Numbered from the stretch's first letter, positions 34,273 through 44,098 are shown. The stretch is DNA of 64,000 nt from Pseudomonadota bacterium (GCA_021324655.1 JAJPIP010000061.1:1-64000); one strand, 5' to 3'. The notes: generated by a model from the sequence alone, not told the origin. Made by a program: numbers and translations.

Positions 34273-34983
34273 TCAGGCGCAAGTCGCGATGTGCACTATG
34301 TCGGTGTCGACATACGTCTTGATGCGCCGGTTGAAGAACGACTCCGTGATGTTGATCGTCTCTCCGGGCTTCAGATCGGCCCACGAGCCGAGTGCTCCAT
34401 TGCACAGGTAGACTTGAGAGCGCCCGCCCCGGACGGCATGGACGATGCCGGATACCGGCCCCTGCGCGTCCGCGCTGAGGACATAAAGGGTGAGGCGATC
34501 GCCAGCACTCGCGATGAAGTCTTGACTGTTGGTGAACGCCTCCTGAAGGTCGACGTCCTGGATCGCCGCCGTGGGATTCAAGGCGTAGCCGTTATCCATC
34601 AGTTGTCCCCAGGCACGGATGCGATCACCGTCCCTCATGAAGCCGACCGTAATCGGAGCTCCGTAGCGAGCGCGAAGCGCCGTGGCGGGAGACAACTCGA
34701 GAAGGACCAACCGTCCCTCTTCCGTGCAAATCACCAGTCCACGTTGCTGCTGAACGGCTGTATTGATCGTCGTCTGGTCTCGGTCCCGGCAGCGGGGCGG
34801 CAACGTTGACTCGCCGCTCACCGGCTTGGCCACCAGCGTCCCCACGACAGCGGGACGCCCGTCCCCAAGCGAGGACGCATGGTGTCGACCTGCTGCGGCA
34901 ACTGCTGTCGGGATCACCCCCGGCAGCAATCCAGCGACGAGGAGCACGAGCGCTGCGACGCGGAAAGGTCGGATGCCGATCAT
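34273..34983 (-). CDS. Secreted protein of unknown function
   Basis: A 236-residue protein with a signal peptide (hydrophobic core around residues 8-28, A-V-A-A cut). The mature part has beta-strand-like repeats and four cysteines (RCRD, VICTEE, YLCNGAL, IATCA), perhaps two disulfides. No family recognised. Start ATG 34983 is chosen because GGAGG lies six bases upstream. A TTG two codons earlier is too close to that site. Confidence 0.65.
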   Translation of the reverse strand: MIGIRPFRVAALVLLVAGLLPGVIPTAVAAAGRHHASSLGDGRPAVVGTLVAKPVSGESTLPPRCRDRDQTTINTAVQQQRGLVICTEEGRLVLLELSPATALRARYGAPITVGFMRDGDRIRAWGQLMDNGYALNPTAAIQDVDLQEAFTNSQDFIASAGDRLTLYVLSADAQGPVSGIVHAVRGGRSQVYLCNGALGSWADLKPGETINITESFFNRRIKTYVDTDIVHIATCA

Positions 34984-35112
34984 GTTCAACCTCCAATCCT
35001 CGAGGTGACGTGATAGCGCTATCTCCGTCTACTTCCGATGCTAGGCACCGCCGCTTACCTGCCGGCTATCAATGCGTTACACAGGCGTGAACAGAAGAAG
35101 AACTAATGACGC

Positions 35113-36204
35113 TCACGCGCTGCCGGACAGGACATCGTGGTAGACGCCCGCCGTCTGCTCCGCGATCCGCGCGTGCGTGAAGTGCTCCAGCACCCGCGCC
35201 CGGCCTCGCCGCGCCAGATCCTCCCTGAGCGCCGGATCCTCCAACAGAACCCGAAGAGCCCGGTAAAGCGCTTCCTCGTCCTGTTCCGGGACGACGATAC
35301 CGGCATCTCCGATCACGTGGGGAATCTCGCCGGAGTCGGACCCGATCACCGGAACACCGGCCGCCATGGCCTCCATGATGACGCGTCCAAACTGCTCTTT
35401 CCAGTTGGCCATCGTGCGCGAAGGCAGCGCGACGACATGCACCGAGCGCATCAAGTCGGGCATCTCTGATGACGGGACGCGGGGCAAAATGCTCACCCTC
35501 CCGGCAAGCGGGATCGCAGCTTCCTGGACCTCCGCCGACAGCGGGCCATCGCCGACGATGACCAACTCGGTCTCCGCGGGCAGGCGTTCAAATGCTCGCA
35601 ACAGGAGGAGAGGGTCCTTGCCCAGCACCAGACGGTTGAAGAAGCCTATGCGAAACGCGCCGCCGGGCGGGGCTGCCGGCGAGAAGACGTTCGGGTCCAC
35701 TCCGAACTGCGGGATGACCGTGATATGACCGCGGTAATCCTTGGAGCGGAGGACGTGAGCGGCATCGGCACTGCCCGCGATAGCATGCTGACAAGTTCCG
35801 TACACAGCCTTCTCGATCCAGCGAAACGGCGGCGGGTAGCGACGAAGCAGATTTTGCCAGGTGAAGAACAGGGCCGGGACCCCCTTTCGCCGCGCCGAGC
35901 GCACGGCGTGATAGGTGGCGACGTTGTACGGCTCCTCGTCCATATGCAGAATGTCAGGCTGAATCTCGTCCAGGAGGCGCGGAATGTCCGGGTACCAGTG
36001 GAGATGGAAATGCCCGTTCAGGCGCATGCGAGTGATCCGCAGAGCCGCCTCTCCGTCATCCTGCTCCAGAGGTAGTATCCGCCCCCCTTCTCGCCAGCCG
36101 GCAGGCGCCGCGCCGATGGCCTCGATCCCCAACCGCCGCAGCTCCCTCAGCTTCTGGCGGTAGGCGGCCGACACGAATGCCTTGGAGACGATGAGGACGC
36201 GCAT
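35113..36204 (-). CDS. GT4 family glycosyltransferase
   Basis: A 363-residue retaining glycosyltransferase of the GT-B fold. The N-terminal half begins MRVLIVSKAFVSAAYRQKL. The C-terminal donor half has GFFNRLVLGKDPLLLLRAFERLP, VIVGDGPL and the E-x7-E type motif in FGRVIMEAMAAGVPVIGSDSGEIP. It adds a nucleotide-sugar-derived unit during surface polysaccharide assembly; sugar unknown. Start overlaps the previous gene's stop (ATGA). It is the last gene of a six-gene cluster. Confidence 0.9.
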   Translation of the reverse strand: MRVLIVSKAFVSAAYRQKLRELRRLGIEAIGAAPAGWREGGRILPLEQDDGEAALRITRMRLNGHFHLHWYPDIPRLLDEIQPDILHMDEEPYNVATYHAVRSARRKGVPALFFTWQNLLRRYPPPFRWIEKAVYGTCQHAIAGSADAAHVLRSKDYRGHITVIPQFGVDPNVFSPAAPPGGAFRIGFFNRLVLGKDPLLLLRAFERLPAETELVIVGDGPLSAEVQEAAIPLAGRVSILPRVPSSEMPDLMRSVHVVALPSRTMANWKEQFGRVIMEAMAAGVPVIGSDSGEIPHVIGDAGIVVPEQDEEALYRALRVLLEDPALREDLARRGRARVLEHFTHARIAEQTAGVYHDVLSGSA

Positions 36205-37328
36205 CAGGCCACGGACCGATAGACCGAGGCGGTCTCCGCCGCGAGACGGTCCCACGAGAAGTCACTCGCGCGTCGCTTGCCCGCTTCGGACATCCTGCTG
36301 CGCTCGGCATCATCCAGGAGGAGAGCGCGGAGGGCCTCCGACCACAGCTCCGGACGCCCCGGCGGCAGAAGACGGGCGGCGCCGCCCGTGACCTCGGGCA
36401 GGCTCGACGCGCACGAGGCGAGCACCGGAACCCCGCTGGCCATGGCCTCCACCGGCGGCAAGCCGAAGCCCTCGTACTCCGACGGAAAGGCAAACAGCGC
36501 GGCGGCATGATACAGCGCCGGCTTATCACGCTCGTCAACAGCCGGAATCAGGGTTACCTGCTTCAGGCCCAACTCACGCACCAGGCCCGGAATGTCGGGA
36601 TACAGGGCGTCCGGACGAGGAAAACGCGCGACAATGACCAGCCCGGCGTCCACGCGCTGATCGTCCCGCTCGAGCCGTGCCCAGGCCCGCACCAATGTGT
36701 CTAAGCCTTTGCGTCGCTCCGCCCCCCCGACATAGAGCACGAAGCGATCGGGAAGTCCGTACTGCCTTCGTACTTCGGCCAGGCGGCCCACATCCACGTG
36801 CTCATCAAACGTCTCGTCGGCCGCCTCGTAGGTGACATGAACGCGCTCTTCCGGGACGTGCAACGCGTCCACGATGTCTCGCTTCGAATGTTCTGAGACC
36901 GTCAGAATCGCCGCGGCGCGCCGGGATACGCGCGCCATGAAGGCAGCGTAGAGCGCGGACTGGCGCGTGCGGTGGTAGCCCGGCAGGACCAGGGGGATGA
37001 CGTCGTGGATCGTCACCACCACCGGCCGGCGCGACACGGCTGGGACGCTGAAATACGGCACGTGCAGCACATGCGCCGCCCGCGCCGCGAGGGGAAAGGC
37101 CACTTCCTCCCACAAGAACTTGTCCGCTTGCGCTCCCACGGGACCGGGGATCCGGGCCAGCGGGGTGCTGAGCTCCGTAGAGTTCGGGAGTGGCGTCCGG
37201 CGCGTAAACAGCTCCACGCTGATGTCGGGAGCCACCCTCGGCAGCCGGGCGAGGAGGTTAGAGACATAGACGGCGCTGCCGGAATGGGGAAAGTCCAGCG
37301 GCAAGCCGTTGAGGCCCACCTCAAGCAT
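36204..37328 (-). CDS. GT4 family glycosyltransferase
   Basis: A 374-residue GT-B glycosyltransferase. N-terminal region: LPLDFPHSGSAVYVSNLLARL and TIHDVIPL. C-terminal region: VLYVGGAERRKGLDTLVRAWARL and FPSEYEGFGLPPVEAMASGVPVLAS. It is closely similar in layout to the next gene, so the pair may be an old duplication with divergence of acceptor specificity. Start ATG 37328 chosen at the homology start, overlapping the upstream gene by eight bases. Confidence 0.9.
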   Translation of the reverse strand: MLEVGLNGLPLDFPHSGSAVYVSNLLARLPRVAPDISVELFTRRTPLPNSTELSTPLARIPGPVGAQADKFLWEEVAFPLAARAAHVLHVPYFSVPAVSRRPVVVTIHDVIPLVLPGYHRTRQSALYAAFMARVSRRAAAILTVSEHSKRDIVDALHVPEERVHVTYEAADETFDEHVDVGRLAEVRRQYGLPDRFVLYVGGAERRKGLDTLVRAWARLERDDQRVDAGLVIVARFPRPDALYPDIPGLVRELGLKQVTLIPAVDERDKPALYHAAALFAFPSEYEGFGLPPVEAMASGVPVLASCASSLPEVTGGAARLLPPGRPELWSEALRALLLDDAERSRMSEAGKRRASDFSWDRLAAETASVYRSVA

Positions 37329-38442
37329 GGGCGAGACGTGAGTACAACAGGGCGGTCGCCTCGGCGGTTTTATCCCAGGAAAACCGGGCAGCGCGCGCCG
37401 GTCCGCGCGCGCGGAGATCGGCTGATAAAGTCCTGTCACCCAGGAGCCGATCGAGAGCCCTCGTCATACCGTCAACGCTTTCCGGATCGAACGTCAGCGC
37501 CGCGTCGCCCACGACCTCGGGTAAAGACGACGTGGCGCTGCATGCCGTCGGTGTCCCGGCGGCGAGCGCTTCCAGCGGCGGAATGCCGAAGCCCTCATAC
37601 AGCGACGGATAGATAAACGCATCAGCCGTACGATACAGGGCCGCCAGGACGCGGTCATCGGGACGCAAGATCGACACGTAGTCCGTGAGATTGAGGGCAC
37701 GAAGCGCCTCAAAAATCGGCTCGTCCATCCAGCCTCGAGCGCCGGCAATCACGAGTCGGTGGCGCCACCCAAGCTCCCGCAGGGACGCGTAAGCTTCGAG
37801 AAGTCGCGGGTAATTCTTGCGCGGCTCCAGCGTCCCAACGGCCAGGATGAACCTTCCTGCCACCACCTTCCGCACGAGGGCATTCGCTTCGGACTCAGAT
37901 AGACGCGGGAGCGACGACAGGCCCTCCGGGATCACCGTCACCTTCTCTCCCGGAACGCCCAGCAGCTCCACGATGTCCCGGCGGGTCTGTTCCGAGACCG
38001 CGATAATGTGAGTCGCGCGCCGGGCCGCCCGCGGCACCACTTGCTCGAGGTACGCGCGCAAGGTGGGGTAGGCACACTCCGGCCGGCGCAGAAACGCCAG
38101 GTCATGGATTGTGACCACCGTCGGCACACGCGGCGCCGGCGGCGCGGTGAAGTCGGGTGCATGGAAGAGATCAATGCGCCCGGTGAAGAACTGTACTGGG
38201 ATGGGGAGACGAGCGCGGTGCCACACGGCGTTGGCGATGCGATCGGTCACCGGCAGCGGGCGTGCCTGGAAACGAGAAGAGAGGGTCGGCAGGCGTCCGT
38301 CGGGACCGGAGCAGTAAATGAGCCGGTAGCGAGTCGGGTCTTCGCGACGCGCCAGCGCAGCGAGGAGCTCGCGCGTGTAGCGCCCGATCCCCGCTCTCTG
38401 ACGCACGGCGGAGGTTGCGTCAAACCCGATGGTGACCGGCAT
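37321..38442 (-). CDS. GT4 family glycosyltransferase
   Basis: A 373-residue GT-B glycosyltransferase with a mannosyltransferase-like profile: FDATSAVRQRAGIGRYTREL at the start, TIHDLAFL, AVGTLEPRKNYPRLLEAYASL and YPSLYEGFGIPPLEALAAGTP. It overlaps the upstream YbhN-like gene by ATGA. The Gly-Ile-Gly-Arg-Tyr motif near the N-terminus is common in GT4 enzymes of O-antigen or exopolysaccharide clusters. Confidence 0.9.
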   Translation of the reverse strand: MPVTIGFDATSAVRQRAGIGRYTRELLAALARREDPTRYRLIYCSGPDGRLPTLSSRFQARPLPVTDRIANAVWHRARLPIPVQFFTGRIDLFHAPDFTAPPAPRVPTVVTIHDLAFLRRPECAYPTLRAYLEQVVPRAARRATHIIAVSEQTRRDIVELLGVPGEKVTVIPEGLSSLPRLSESEANALVRKVVAGRFILAVGTLEPRKNYPRLLEAYASLRELGWRHRLVIAGARGWMDEPIFEALRALNLTDYVSILRPDDRVLAALYRTADAFIYPSLYEGFGIPPLEALAAGTPTACSATSSLPEVVGDAALTFDPESVDGMTRALDRLLGDRTLSADLRARGPARAARFSWDKTAEATALLYSRLAHA

Positions 38443-39515
38443 CAGGCGTGGGCGCGGAAGTGTGACCTCTTGCTGACCAGGTACACGATGAAGCCCAGAA
38501 TCGCGATGCTGTAGTAACTCAACAGGCGATCCACGAGCACGACCGCCGCCGCATCGGCCGTGGGGATGCCCAGATAAATCATGAGCGAACCGAGACCTGC
38601 CTCGACAACGCCCAATCCGCCGGGAGTAATGGGAAGAGTGGTCAGTACCGCCGTGCCGAGTGCAAAGAACAGCATCGGCACGTACGGCAGGTTGGTGATG
38701 TGGGGGTGAATGCCGAGGGAGAGAAACACGAGCTGCAAACGTCCTCCCTCAAGCATCCAGATAATCGCCGTGAGGCCCAGCAACAGCGGGAGCCGGCGGA
38801 AGGACTGGAGCGTGCCCTCTTCAAACGATACATAGCGTTCGGCGAAGCGGGCCGGAACCAGTCGGCGGATGTGTGAACTGAAGAGGCGCATGCCGACAAG
38901 CACCAGAATGCCGACCACGGCCAGTCCGACGCCCAGGATCAGTAAGACGCCGACCTGCCCGAGCCGGCTGTGAAACACGATGAACCCCGTCAGCGCCAGC
39001 AAGAAGCTCAGGACGAGAATGTCGAGCAGGCGCTCGGCGAGAATGGTGCCGACTGTCTTGGCCCACGAGACGCGCGCCCAGAGCTTGGCGAGATAGGCCC
39101 GATAGAGGTCTCCCAGCTTGGCGGGCACCACGCAGTTCACGAACCACGAGATGTAGATGATTTCGGTGAGACCGCGAACCGTCATATGGCTGACGGACGA
39201 GGGATCCTCGTCGCGGTACGCGTTGTCGATCATCATCTTCCACCGGTAACCGCGCAAGGGGAAGGTGCTGTAGTACACGAAGAAAGCGGCCACGAAGAGC
39301 CCGAGGTTGATGGTTCGGATCCTGGCCCAGAGGGTGGCCGGGTCGATTCCGGCCTTGTAGATCACGAAAGCAAAAATAAGGATGGCAACGCCGAACGACG
39401 CGACGCTCTTCCAGTTATGAAGTCGATTCCCGATGGAAAGTTCGGCCTCAACTCGCTGCTCTTCAGCCGGCGGCCATTCGGCTTGCTCGTCGATGCTCGT
39501 ATCCGTCGTCGCCAC
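38442..39515 (-). CDS. YbhN/AglD2-type lysylphosphatidylglycerol synthase-like membrane protein
   Basis: A 357-residue integral membrane protein with about eight helices, of the UPF0104 family (flippase-like domain). Conserved pieces are LRGYRWKMMI, SWFVNCVVPAKLGDLYRAYLA, AERLLDILVLSFLL and the C-terminal LPITPGGLGVVEAGLGSLM. The soluble LPG-synthase domain is missing, as in most YbhN relatives. The family is suspected to move lipid or lipid-linked sugar; a transport role here is inferred from its glycosyltransferase neighbours. Start GTG. Confidence 0.87.
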   Translation of the reverse strand: MATTDTSIDEQAEWPPAEEQRVEAELSIGNRLHNWKSVASFGVAILIFAFVIYKAGIDPATLWARIRTINLGLFVAAFFVYYSTFPLRGYRWKMMIDNAYRDEDPSSVSHMTVRGLTEIIYISWFVNCVVPAKLGDLYRAYLAKLWARVSWAKTVGTILAERLLDILVLSFLLALTGFIVFHSRLGQVGVLLILGVGLAVVGILVLVGMRLFSSHIRRLVPARFAERYVSFEEGTLQSFRRLPLLLGLTAIIWMLEGGRLQLVFLSLGIHPHITNLPYVPMLFFALGTAVLTTLPITPGGLGVVEAGLGSLMIYLGIPTADAAAVVLVDRLLSYYSIAILGFIVYLVSKRSHFRAHA

Positions 39516-39531
39516 GATGACTCTTTTCGCC

Positions 39532-40920
39532 CTAGCCCGCTTCCCTCACGCCGAGGCTGACTGGCACGAGGGCGACAAGCAACCCGAGAAGCGCGACCAG
39601 GCCGTGGACGTAGAGGACATCAAAGACGTTGTGAAAATCCGTCGCTACCAGAACTCCGAGAAGGCCAAGGGCGGCGACAAAAGAAAAGCGATCGGTTGCA
39701 AGCCGAATCGCACGATAACTATACCAGAGCGCAGAACCGGCGACCAACAGGTAGGCGCCCAGTCCTACGACGCCGGCTTCGGCGGCGACGTTGATGTAGT
39801 AGTTGTGCGCGTGCTCGAGGGAAGCGTACCAGCCACGCGGATGATAGCGCGGGTAGGCGAGACCGAAGTTGCCGATGCCCACGCCCAACAACGGGTGAGC
39901 GGAGAACATGCGCACGCCCGCCAGCCAGTGCGCGGCGCGCTCCACGGCAGAGAAATTCGCGTTCGTCACGTTGCTGAACGTCACATTCAGACCGACCGCA
40001 TTGATGAGCTTCTGAAATGGCCCGAGCGGCACCAACCCGAACGAAGCCAACCACCCACCAGCCGCCAGAGCAAGCAGACCCAACCGGGCCATGGCAGCCG
40101 CGCGTGACCACAGGACTGAACAAACAATCGTGGAAGCGACCAGAAACGCCAGCAGCGCGCCGCGTGATTGGCTTGCCAGCAACGCGCCGACCATAAGAAT
40201 GAAGGCCGCCCACGAAAGGCCGCGGCCGCGGCCGGGAAGCGCGCCGAGGACCAGACTGAAGGGGATGATCATGTTCAAATAGCCGGCGTACGGGTTGGGC
40301 TGATCGAAGGTGCCGTAGGCACGTAAGAACAGGCGATGCTGTAGGAACGCTTCCGGGCCAAGGCCGAAGAGGAACTGAATGTAGCCGAGAATTGCCTGGC
40401 TGACACCGGCAGCGATGAGGGCGGCAAGAACAAACGGCACGTCGCGGCGGCGCAAGAACCGGACGGCTGCCAGGTAGATCACCAGCATCTCCGCCCACTT
40501 CACGATCTCCTTGAGGGACGAGTGCCAGTCGAGTCCGGCGAGCGCGGACAGAGAGATCGCCACGAGGTACAGAAACACATACGGTGTCCAGATGCGTGTC
40601 GCGATGAGAGAATGCCGTCGCACCGCGGCGTCGGCCAGCCATGCAATCCCGATGCCGGCAATGAGAAGGTCAGTCGGAGCGAGCGAGAACGTCCCGAAGG
40701 TTTGCTCCATCCCGCCCAGCCAGGGCGCGGCGACGGCTAGTGCAATGAACCCAACGACCGGGCGGACGAGGGTGAGAAACACAACGGCGGCGATGCTGAT
40801 CCCGACGAGGACGGCGCCAGGCGGCAGCAACATGCCCAGGGCAAGCACCGCGCACGCCACCAGCAGAACCGTGCCGCGCGCAGCGGCGGATACGGGAAAG
40901 GAGATGGCCTCAGGCTGCAC
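39532..40920 (-). CDS. O-antigen ligase family membrane protein
   Basis: A 462-residue protein with about 11-12 membrane helices and the long periplasmic loop typical of the Wzy/WaaL family. The loop includes YGTFDQPNPYAGYLN and, later, HPLLGVGIGNFGLAYPRYHP, followed by LEHAHNYYINVAAEAG with the conserved His/Asn motif. It would polymerise or ligate lipid-linked glycans. Start GTG 40920 overlaps the upstream ligase gene by 11 bases. The start codon is not strongly supported by a ribosome-binding site. Confidence 0.85.
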   Translation of the reverse strand: MQPEAISFPVSAAARGTVLLVACAVLALGMLLPPGAVLVGISIAAVVFLTLVRPVVGFIALAVAAPWLGGMEQTFGTFSLAPTDLLIAGIGIAWLADAAVRRHSLIATRIWTPYVFLYLVAISLSALAGLDWHSSLKEIVKWAEMLVIYLAAVRFLRRRDVPFVLAALIAAGVSQAILGYIQFLFGLGPEAFLQHRLFLRAYGTFDQPNPYAGYLNMIIPFSLVLGALPGRGRGLSWAAFILMVGALLASQSRGALLAFLVASTIVCSVLWSRAAAMARLGLLALAAGGWLASFGLVPLGPFQKLINAVGLNVTFSNVTNANFSAVERAAHWLAGVRMFSAHPLLGVGIGNFGLAYPRYHPRGWYASLEHAHNYYINVAAEAGVVGLGAYLLVAGSALWYSYRAIRLATDRFSFVAALGLLGVLVATDFHNVFDVLYVHGLVALLGLLVALVPVSLGVREAG

Positions 40921-42298
40921 GGCGCGTCGAAGGAGGAAGCGCCACGGCGAGGGCGCAGAGCAGCCAGAAGATGAGCGCCAGATCCGGCAGGAAGTACGAG
41001 TTATCGACCAGGCCATGGACGAGACCCGCCAGCATAGCCCCCATCACACCCAGCGTCAGCGCGTCTCGACGGACGAACCAGTCCTTCAGGGCGCGCCGCC
41101 AGAACATGACCTGGAGCCAGGCGTACGCGATCAGTCCCAGGATTCCTGTGCTCAGCCAGAAGTCAAGAATTTCCTCGTGAGGATGAGATAGACAGGGCTC
41201 CCATCCCTCGCTCGGCTGCATATAGCCCAGACCCGGGGCGCAGTCGTGCTGCCACCTGTCCTCTTGCCGCGTCGGAGCGTAATACCGCTGGAAGTTGTCC
41301 GGCCCCACGCCCAGCAGCGGGTGGTTGTGAATCATCGAGACGGCCGAGTGCCAGATATCGACGCGGCGCTGCACCGTCCCTGCATGGCCGACGCGTAAGG
41401 CGTGCACGATCTTCGGGCCCGCGATCACTCCCGCCCCGACCGCCAGGACCACAGTGCCCACGACGAGCCATGGCCCACGACGCGTGGCCAGCGCTGCCAT
41501 GAACAGCACCCCGGCGGCAACGCCCGCCCATGCCCCACGCGAATACGTCAGAATCAGCACAGCGCCCGTGAACACAAGGATCGCCCACCAGAGGGACCGC
41601 AGCCGCCCCGCTGCTGCGGCGGCGAGCGCCGCCGTCAGCGGGATGACTCGGTCGTACAGCAACCCGAGATTGTCGGGACTGCCGTACGGACCGCGCACGT
41701 GTTGCATGACGCCATGCAACCCCATCGGAAGAGCCGCCACGAGCCCTATGATGCCGGCAACAAGGCCCGCCGCCACGACCGCCGCTGCCAGCAGTACCCA
41801 TTGCCACCGCTCCCGCAGCACGGAGACAGCGAGAACAAAGAATGCGAGCGGCTCGACGACAGTGAGCAGATACCAGTCCAGGGCATCGTGACGGTCCATG
41901 GCAAGCAAGGTGCTCAGCGTGGCCCCGAGGAACAAGAGAGCGGCCGGCCACAGAAACGGGTTGGAGCGCAGCGCGTCCACCCGCACCGTCAGCCGGCGCG
42001 TCGCCAGGAGCGCAAGTGCGATCACGACATCCAGCGTCAGAAAGATCTCACTCGGCGCGAAGGCATGCGAACCGATGTGCCGTGGTTCGCTGTAGAACGG
42101 CGCGAAGAGAAGGACAAGCGGCAGGGCCAGGTCAAGGCGGCGCCAGGTGAGAACGGCGAGCGCGGCCAGACCGGCCAGGGCAATGGGGAGCGGACTCAGA
42201 TAGAAGACGGCAGCGGCCGCGACCAGGGCGGCCTCCAGCAGGACTACCTGGCGTGTATCCCGGAGCGGGACAGCCGGCGAGGCTACAACTGCCTGCAC
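40910..42298 (-). CDS. O-antigen ligase family membrane protein
   Basis: A 462-residue multi-helix protein of the same Wzy/WaaL family as the next gene. The loop motifs are HVRGPYGSPDNLGLLYDRVIPL, YSRGAWAG and HNHPLLGVGPDNFQRYY, and a His-rich SHPHEEILDFWLSTG precedes the last helices. Two tandem paralogs suggest a polymerase plus a ligase, or two substrates. GTG 42298 (two bases before the ndk stop, behind GGGGTGA) is preferred; GTG 42328 would overlap ndk by 29 bases. Confidence 0.83.
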   Translation of the reverse strand: MQAVVASPAVPLRDTRQVVLLEAALVAAAAVFYLSPLPIALAGLAALAVLTWRRLDLALPLVLLFAPFYSEPRHIGSHAFAPSEIFLTLDVVIALALLATRRLTVRVDALRSNPFLWPAALLFLGATLSTLLAMDRHDALDWYLLTVVEPLAFFVLAVSVLRERWQWVLLAAAVVAAGLVAGIIGLVAALPMGLHGVMQHVRGPYGSPDNLGLLYDRVIPLTAALAAAAAGRLRSLWWAILVFTGAVLILTYSRGAWAGVAAGVLFMAALATRRGPWLVVGTVVLAVGAGVIAGPKIVHALRVGHAGTVQRRVDIWHSAVSMIHNHPLLGVGPDNFQRYYAPTRQEDRWQHDCAPGLGYMQPSEGWEPCLSHPHEEILDFWLSTGILGLIAYAWLQVMFWRRALKDWFVRRDALTLGVMGAMLAGLVHGLVDNSYFLPDLALIFWLLCALAVALPPSTRRAA

Positions 42299-42299
42299 G

Positions 42300-42758
42300 T
42301 CACCCCGTGACCCACTGATCGCCGGCACGCGAGTAGCTCAAGATTTCATCGGGCTGGAAGAAAAGATCGATCTCGGTCCGCGCCGTGTCAGGCCCATCCG
42401 AACCATGAATGAGGTTCTGCCCGATAGTGAGAGCGTACGTGCCACGGATACTGCCGGGATCAGCTGTTACCGGATTCGTCGCACCCATGATGTTCCGCGT
42501 GGCCTGAATGGCATCCGGGCCTTCGAGAACGCCGACGACGGAGGGCCCGGAGGTGATGAACTGTACCAGCCCCTCGTAAAACGGTTTGCCTTGATGGACC
42601 GCATAGTGTCGTTCGGCGAGGGAGCGATCGATATGCATGAGCTTGAGCGCGACGATGCGCAGTCCCTTCTGCTCGAATCGCGTCAGGATGGGACCCGCCA
42701 GAGCCCTCTGCACCCCATCCGGTTTCACGATGATCAGCGTGCGCTCGTTGTCGGCCAT
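42300..42758 (-). CDS. ndk: Nucleoside diphosphate kinase
   Basis: A 152-residue housekeeping kinase that balances NTP pools. It begins [13 protein letters not shown], has [14 protein letters not shown], the RGTYAL stretch and the phospho-accepting His in [12 protein letters not shown]. It is the first gene of the minus-strand unit leading into the polysaccharide cluster and may feed it nucleotide sugars indirectly, though position alone suggests this. Confidence 0.96.
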   Translation of the reverse strand: MADNERTLIIVKPDGVQRALAGPILTRFEQKGLRIVALKLMHIDRSLAERHYAVHQGKPFYEGLVQFITSGPSVVGVLEGPDAIQATRNIMGATNPVTADPGSIRGTYALTIGQNLIHGSDGPDTARTEIDLFFQPDEILSYSRAGDQWVTG

Positions 42759-42868
42759 GTCCTCTCCCTCAGTCGGTGCTCACTCACTGTAGCAGCGGCT
42801 CAGGCGCCGGCCGAACCGTTGGCGCCGCGGTAAACGCCGCCCGCATCCAGTTGATCGAACTGCCGGCC

Positions 42869-44053
42869 TCAGCAACCGGAGCGGCAGAGCCAGCCGCGCC
42901 AGCGGGCAAGCAACGTCTCAATGGACGTGTGGTACACGGTGTGGGTGGCGACCTCGTAGTCGCGCACCTTATCGGTTGGCTGATGGGCCAGGACGTAGTA
43001 AAACCTGCCGAAGGTTCGATACCCGCGGCTCTCGATGAGGTAGGTGACAAATGACCCCCCCAGCGAATAGGCATCACCGGGGTTGACGGCAAAGAACCTC
43101 TTATCGGAGAGAATCTTCATCGGATTGACCCGCAAGATGGCGTCACGGGCGCAGTCGTTGAGAGGCACCCAATCCAGCGACGAGCAATAGTCGGAAAAGT
43201 GGGGATCGACCTCGGGGTTCTGCAGCGCGACGGCCATTCCTTCCGCAATGAAGCGCGGCGCGACGTAGACCATGGGCTGTCCGTGCTGGGTGAAGCCGGG
43301 TGGAACCAGGGAGAGCTGATAGACGTGGATGGCTTCGTGGAAAATGGCCTGAATCGTGGTCTGGATCGTGGGTGGCTTGGCGAACGGATCCGTGCACCCG
43401 ATCTCGTCCTGGCCGCCACAGCCGCTGTGCGTGAGTGAACGCATCAGGGACACCGTGGGGTAGAGGTAGACGGCCGCCAGCGGCGGCAGCCGTACGTGGA
43501 ACTTCCTCATGAAGATGCCGCGTTGGGACTCGAGCTGGCCCAGGTAGCGGCGATCGGCACCAACCACCTGGTACGGGCTGTGGTAGACGATGAAGTTGCC
43601 CAGCCGCGTGACCATCCAGTCGGCATTCTTGTAGCTGCTCCCGCGGACGCCGGTGGCAGCGGCCACGATGTCTCGTCGGGCCGGACGGAACACATAGATC
43701 CGATAGTCCGGGACAACCCTGGCATCTCCGGCCAGCCGAACCGTCCCCACATCCAGGCCACGCCCGAACCCGTGGCTATAGACGAGCGACGCACGGAGGC
43801 GTCCCACACCCGCCGCGTTCCACTGCTGCATCGCGGTGACGAGACCATTCGCCTCCGCGCGATCAACAATCAGCCGCCGTATTGCTTGCCAGTCACTGTG
43901 GTTGTAGTCCGACTGGAGAGCCGCCACGGCGGCTATCTCCCCGGCAGGCGCCGCAATCGGTGGCACGGTCGGGGCGGGCGTGGCCGCAGGAAGAGATCCC
44001 CGGGCGCCGCACCCGGCAATCAAGAAGACCAGGAGTAACAGCGGGACGCGCAC
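42869..44053 (-). CDS. Lipoprotein with gluzincin-type HExxH peptidase motif
   Basis: A 394-residue protein with a lipoprotein signal (lipobox I-A-G-C at residue 15) and a Pro/Ala-rich linker. The C-terminal half has FHEAIHVYQL, a zinc HExxH helix, followed about 30 residues later by RFIAEGMAVAL, which supplies the third ligand Glu. This is the peptidase-MA-like gluzincin layout. Four or more cysteines lie around it (SGCGGQDEIGC, YCSSLDW). It is probably an active surface metalloprotease of unknown substrate. Start GTG; no operon partner. Confidence 0.78.
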   Translation of the reverse strand: MRVPLLLLVFLIAGCGARGSLPAATPAPTVPPIAAPAGEIAAVAALQSDYNHSDWQAIRRLIVDRAEANGLVTAMQQWNAAGVGRLRASLVYSHGFGRGLDVGTVRLAGDARVVPDYRIYVFRPARRDIVAAATGVRGSSYKNADWMVTRLGNFIVYHSPYQVVGADRRYLGQLESQRGIFMRKFHVRLPPLAAVYLYPTVSLMRSLTHSGCGGQDEIGCTDPFAKPPTIQTTIQAIFHEAIHVYQLSLVPPGFTQHGQPMVYVAPRFIAEGMAVALQNPEVDPHFSDYCSSLDWVPLNDCARDAILRVNPMKILSDKRFFAVNPGDAYSLGGSFVTYLIESRGYRTFGRFYYVLAHQPTDKVRDYEVATHTVYHTSIETLLARWRGWLCRSGC

Positions 44054-44098
44054 GCCCGAGCATAGCTGAGACCACGCCGGGCGGCGCCACGAACCGAG

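Noticed and set aside
41402-42310. Long plus-strand open frame opposite the O-antigen ligase gene
   Set aside because: His/Gln/Arg-rich translation without motif; the minus strand encodes a clear multi-helix membrane protein.
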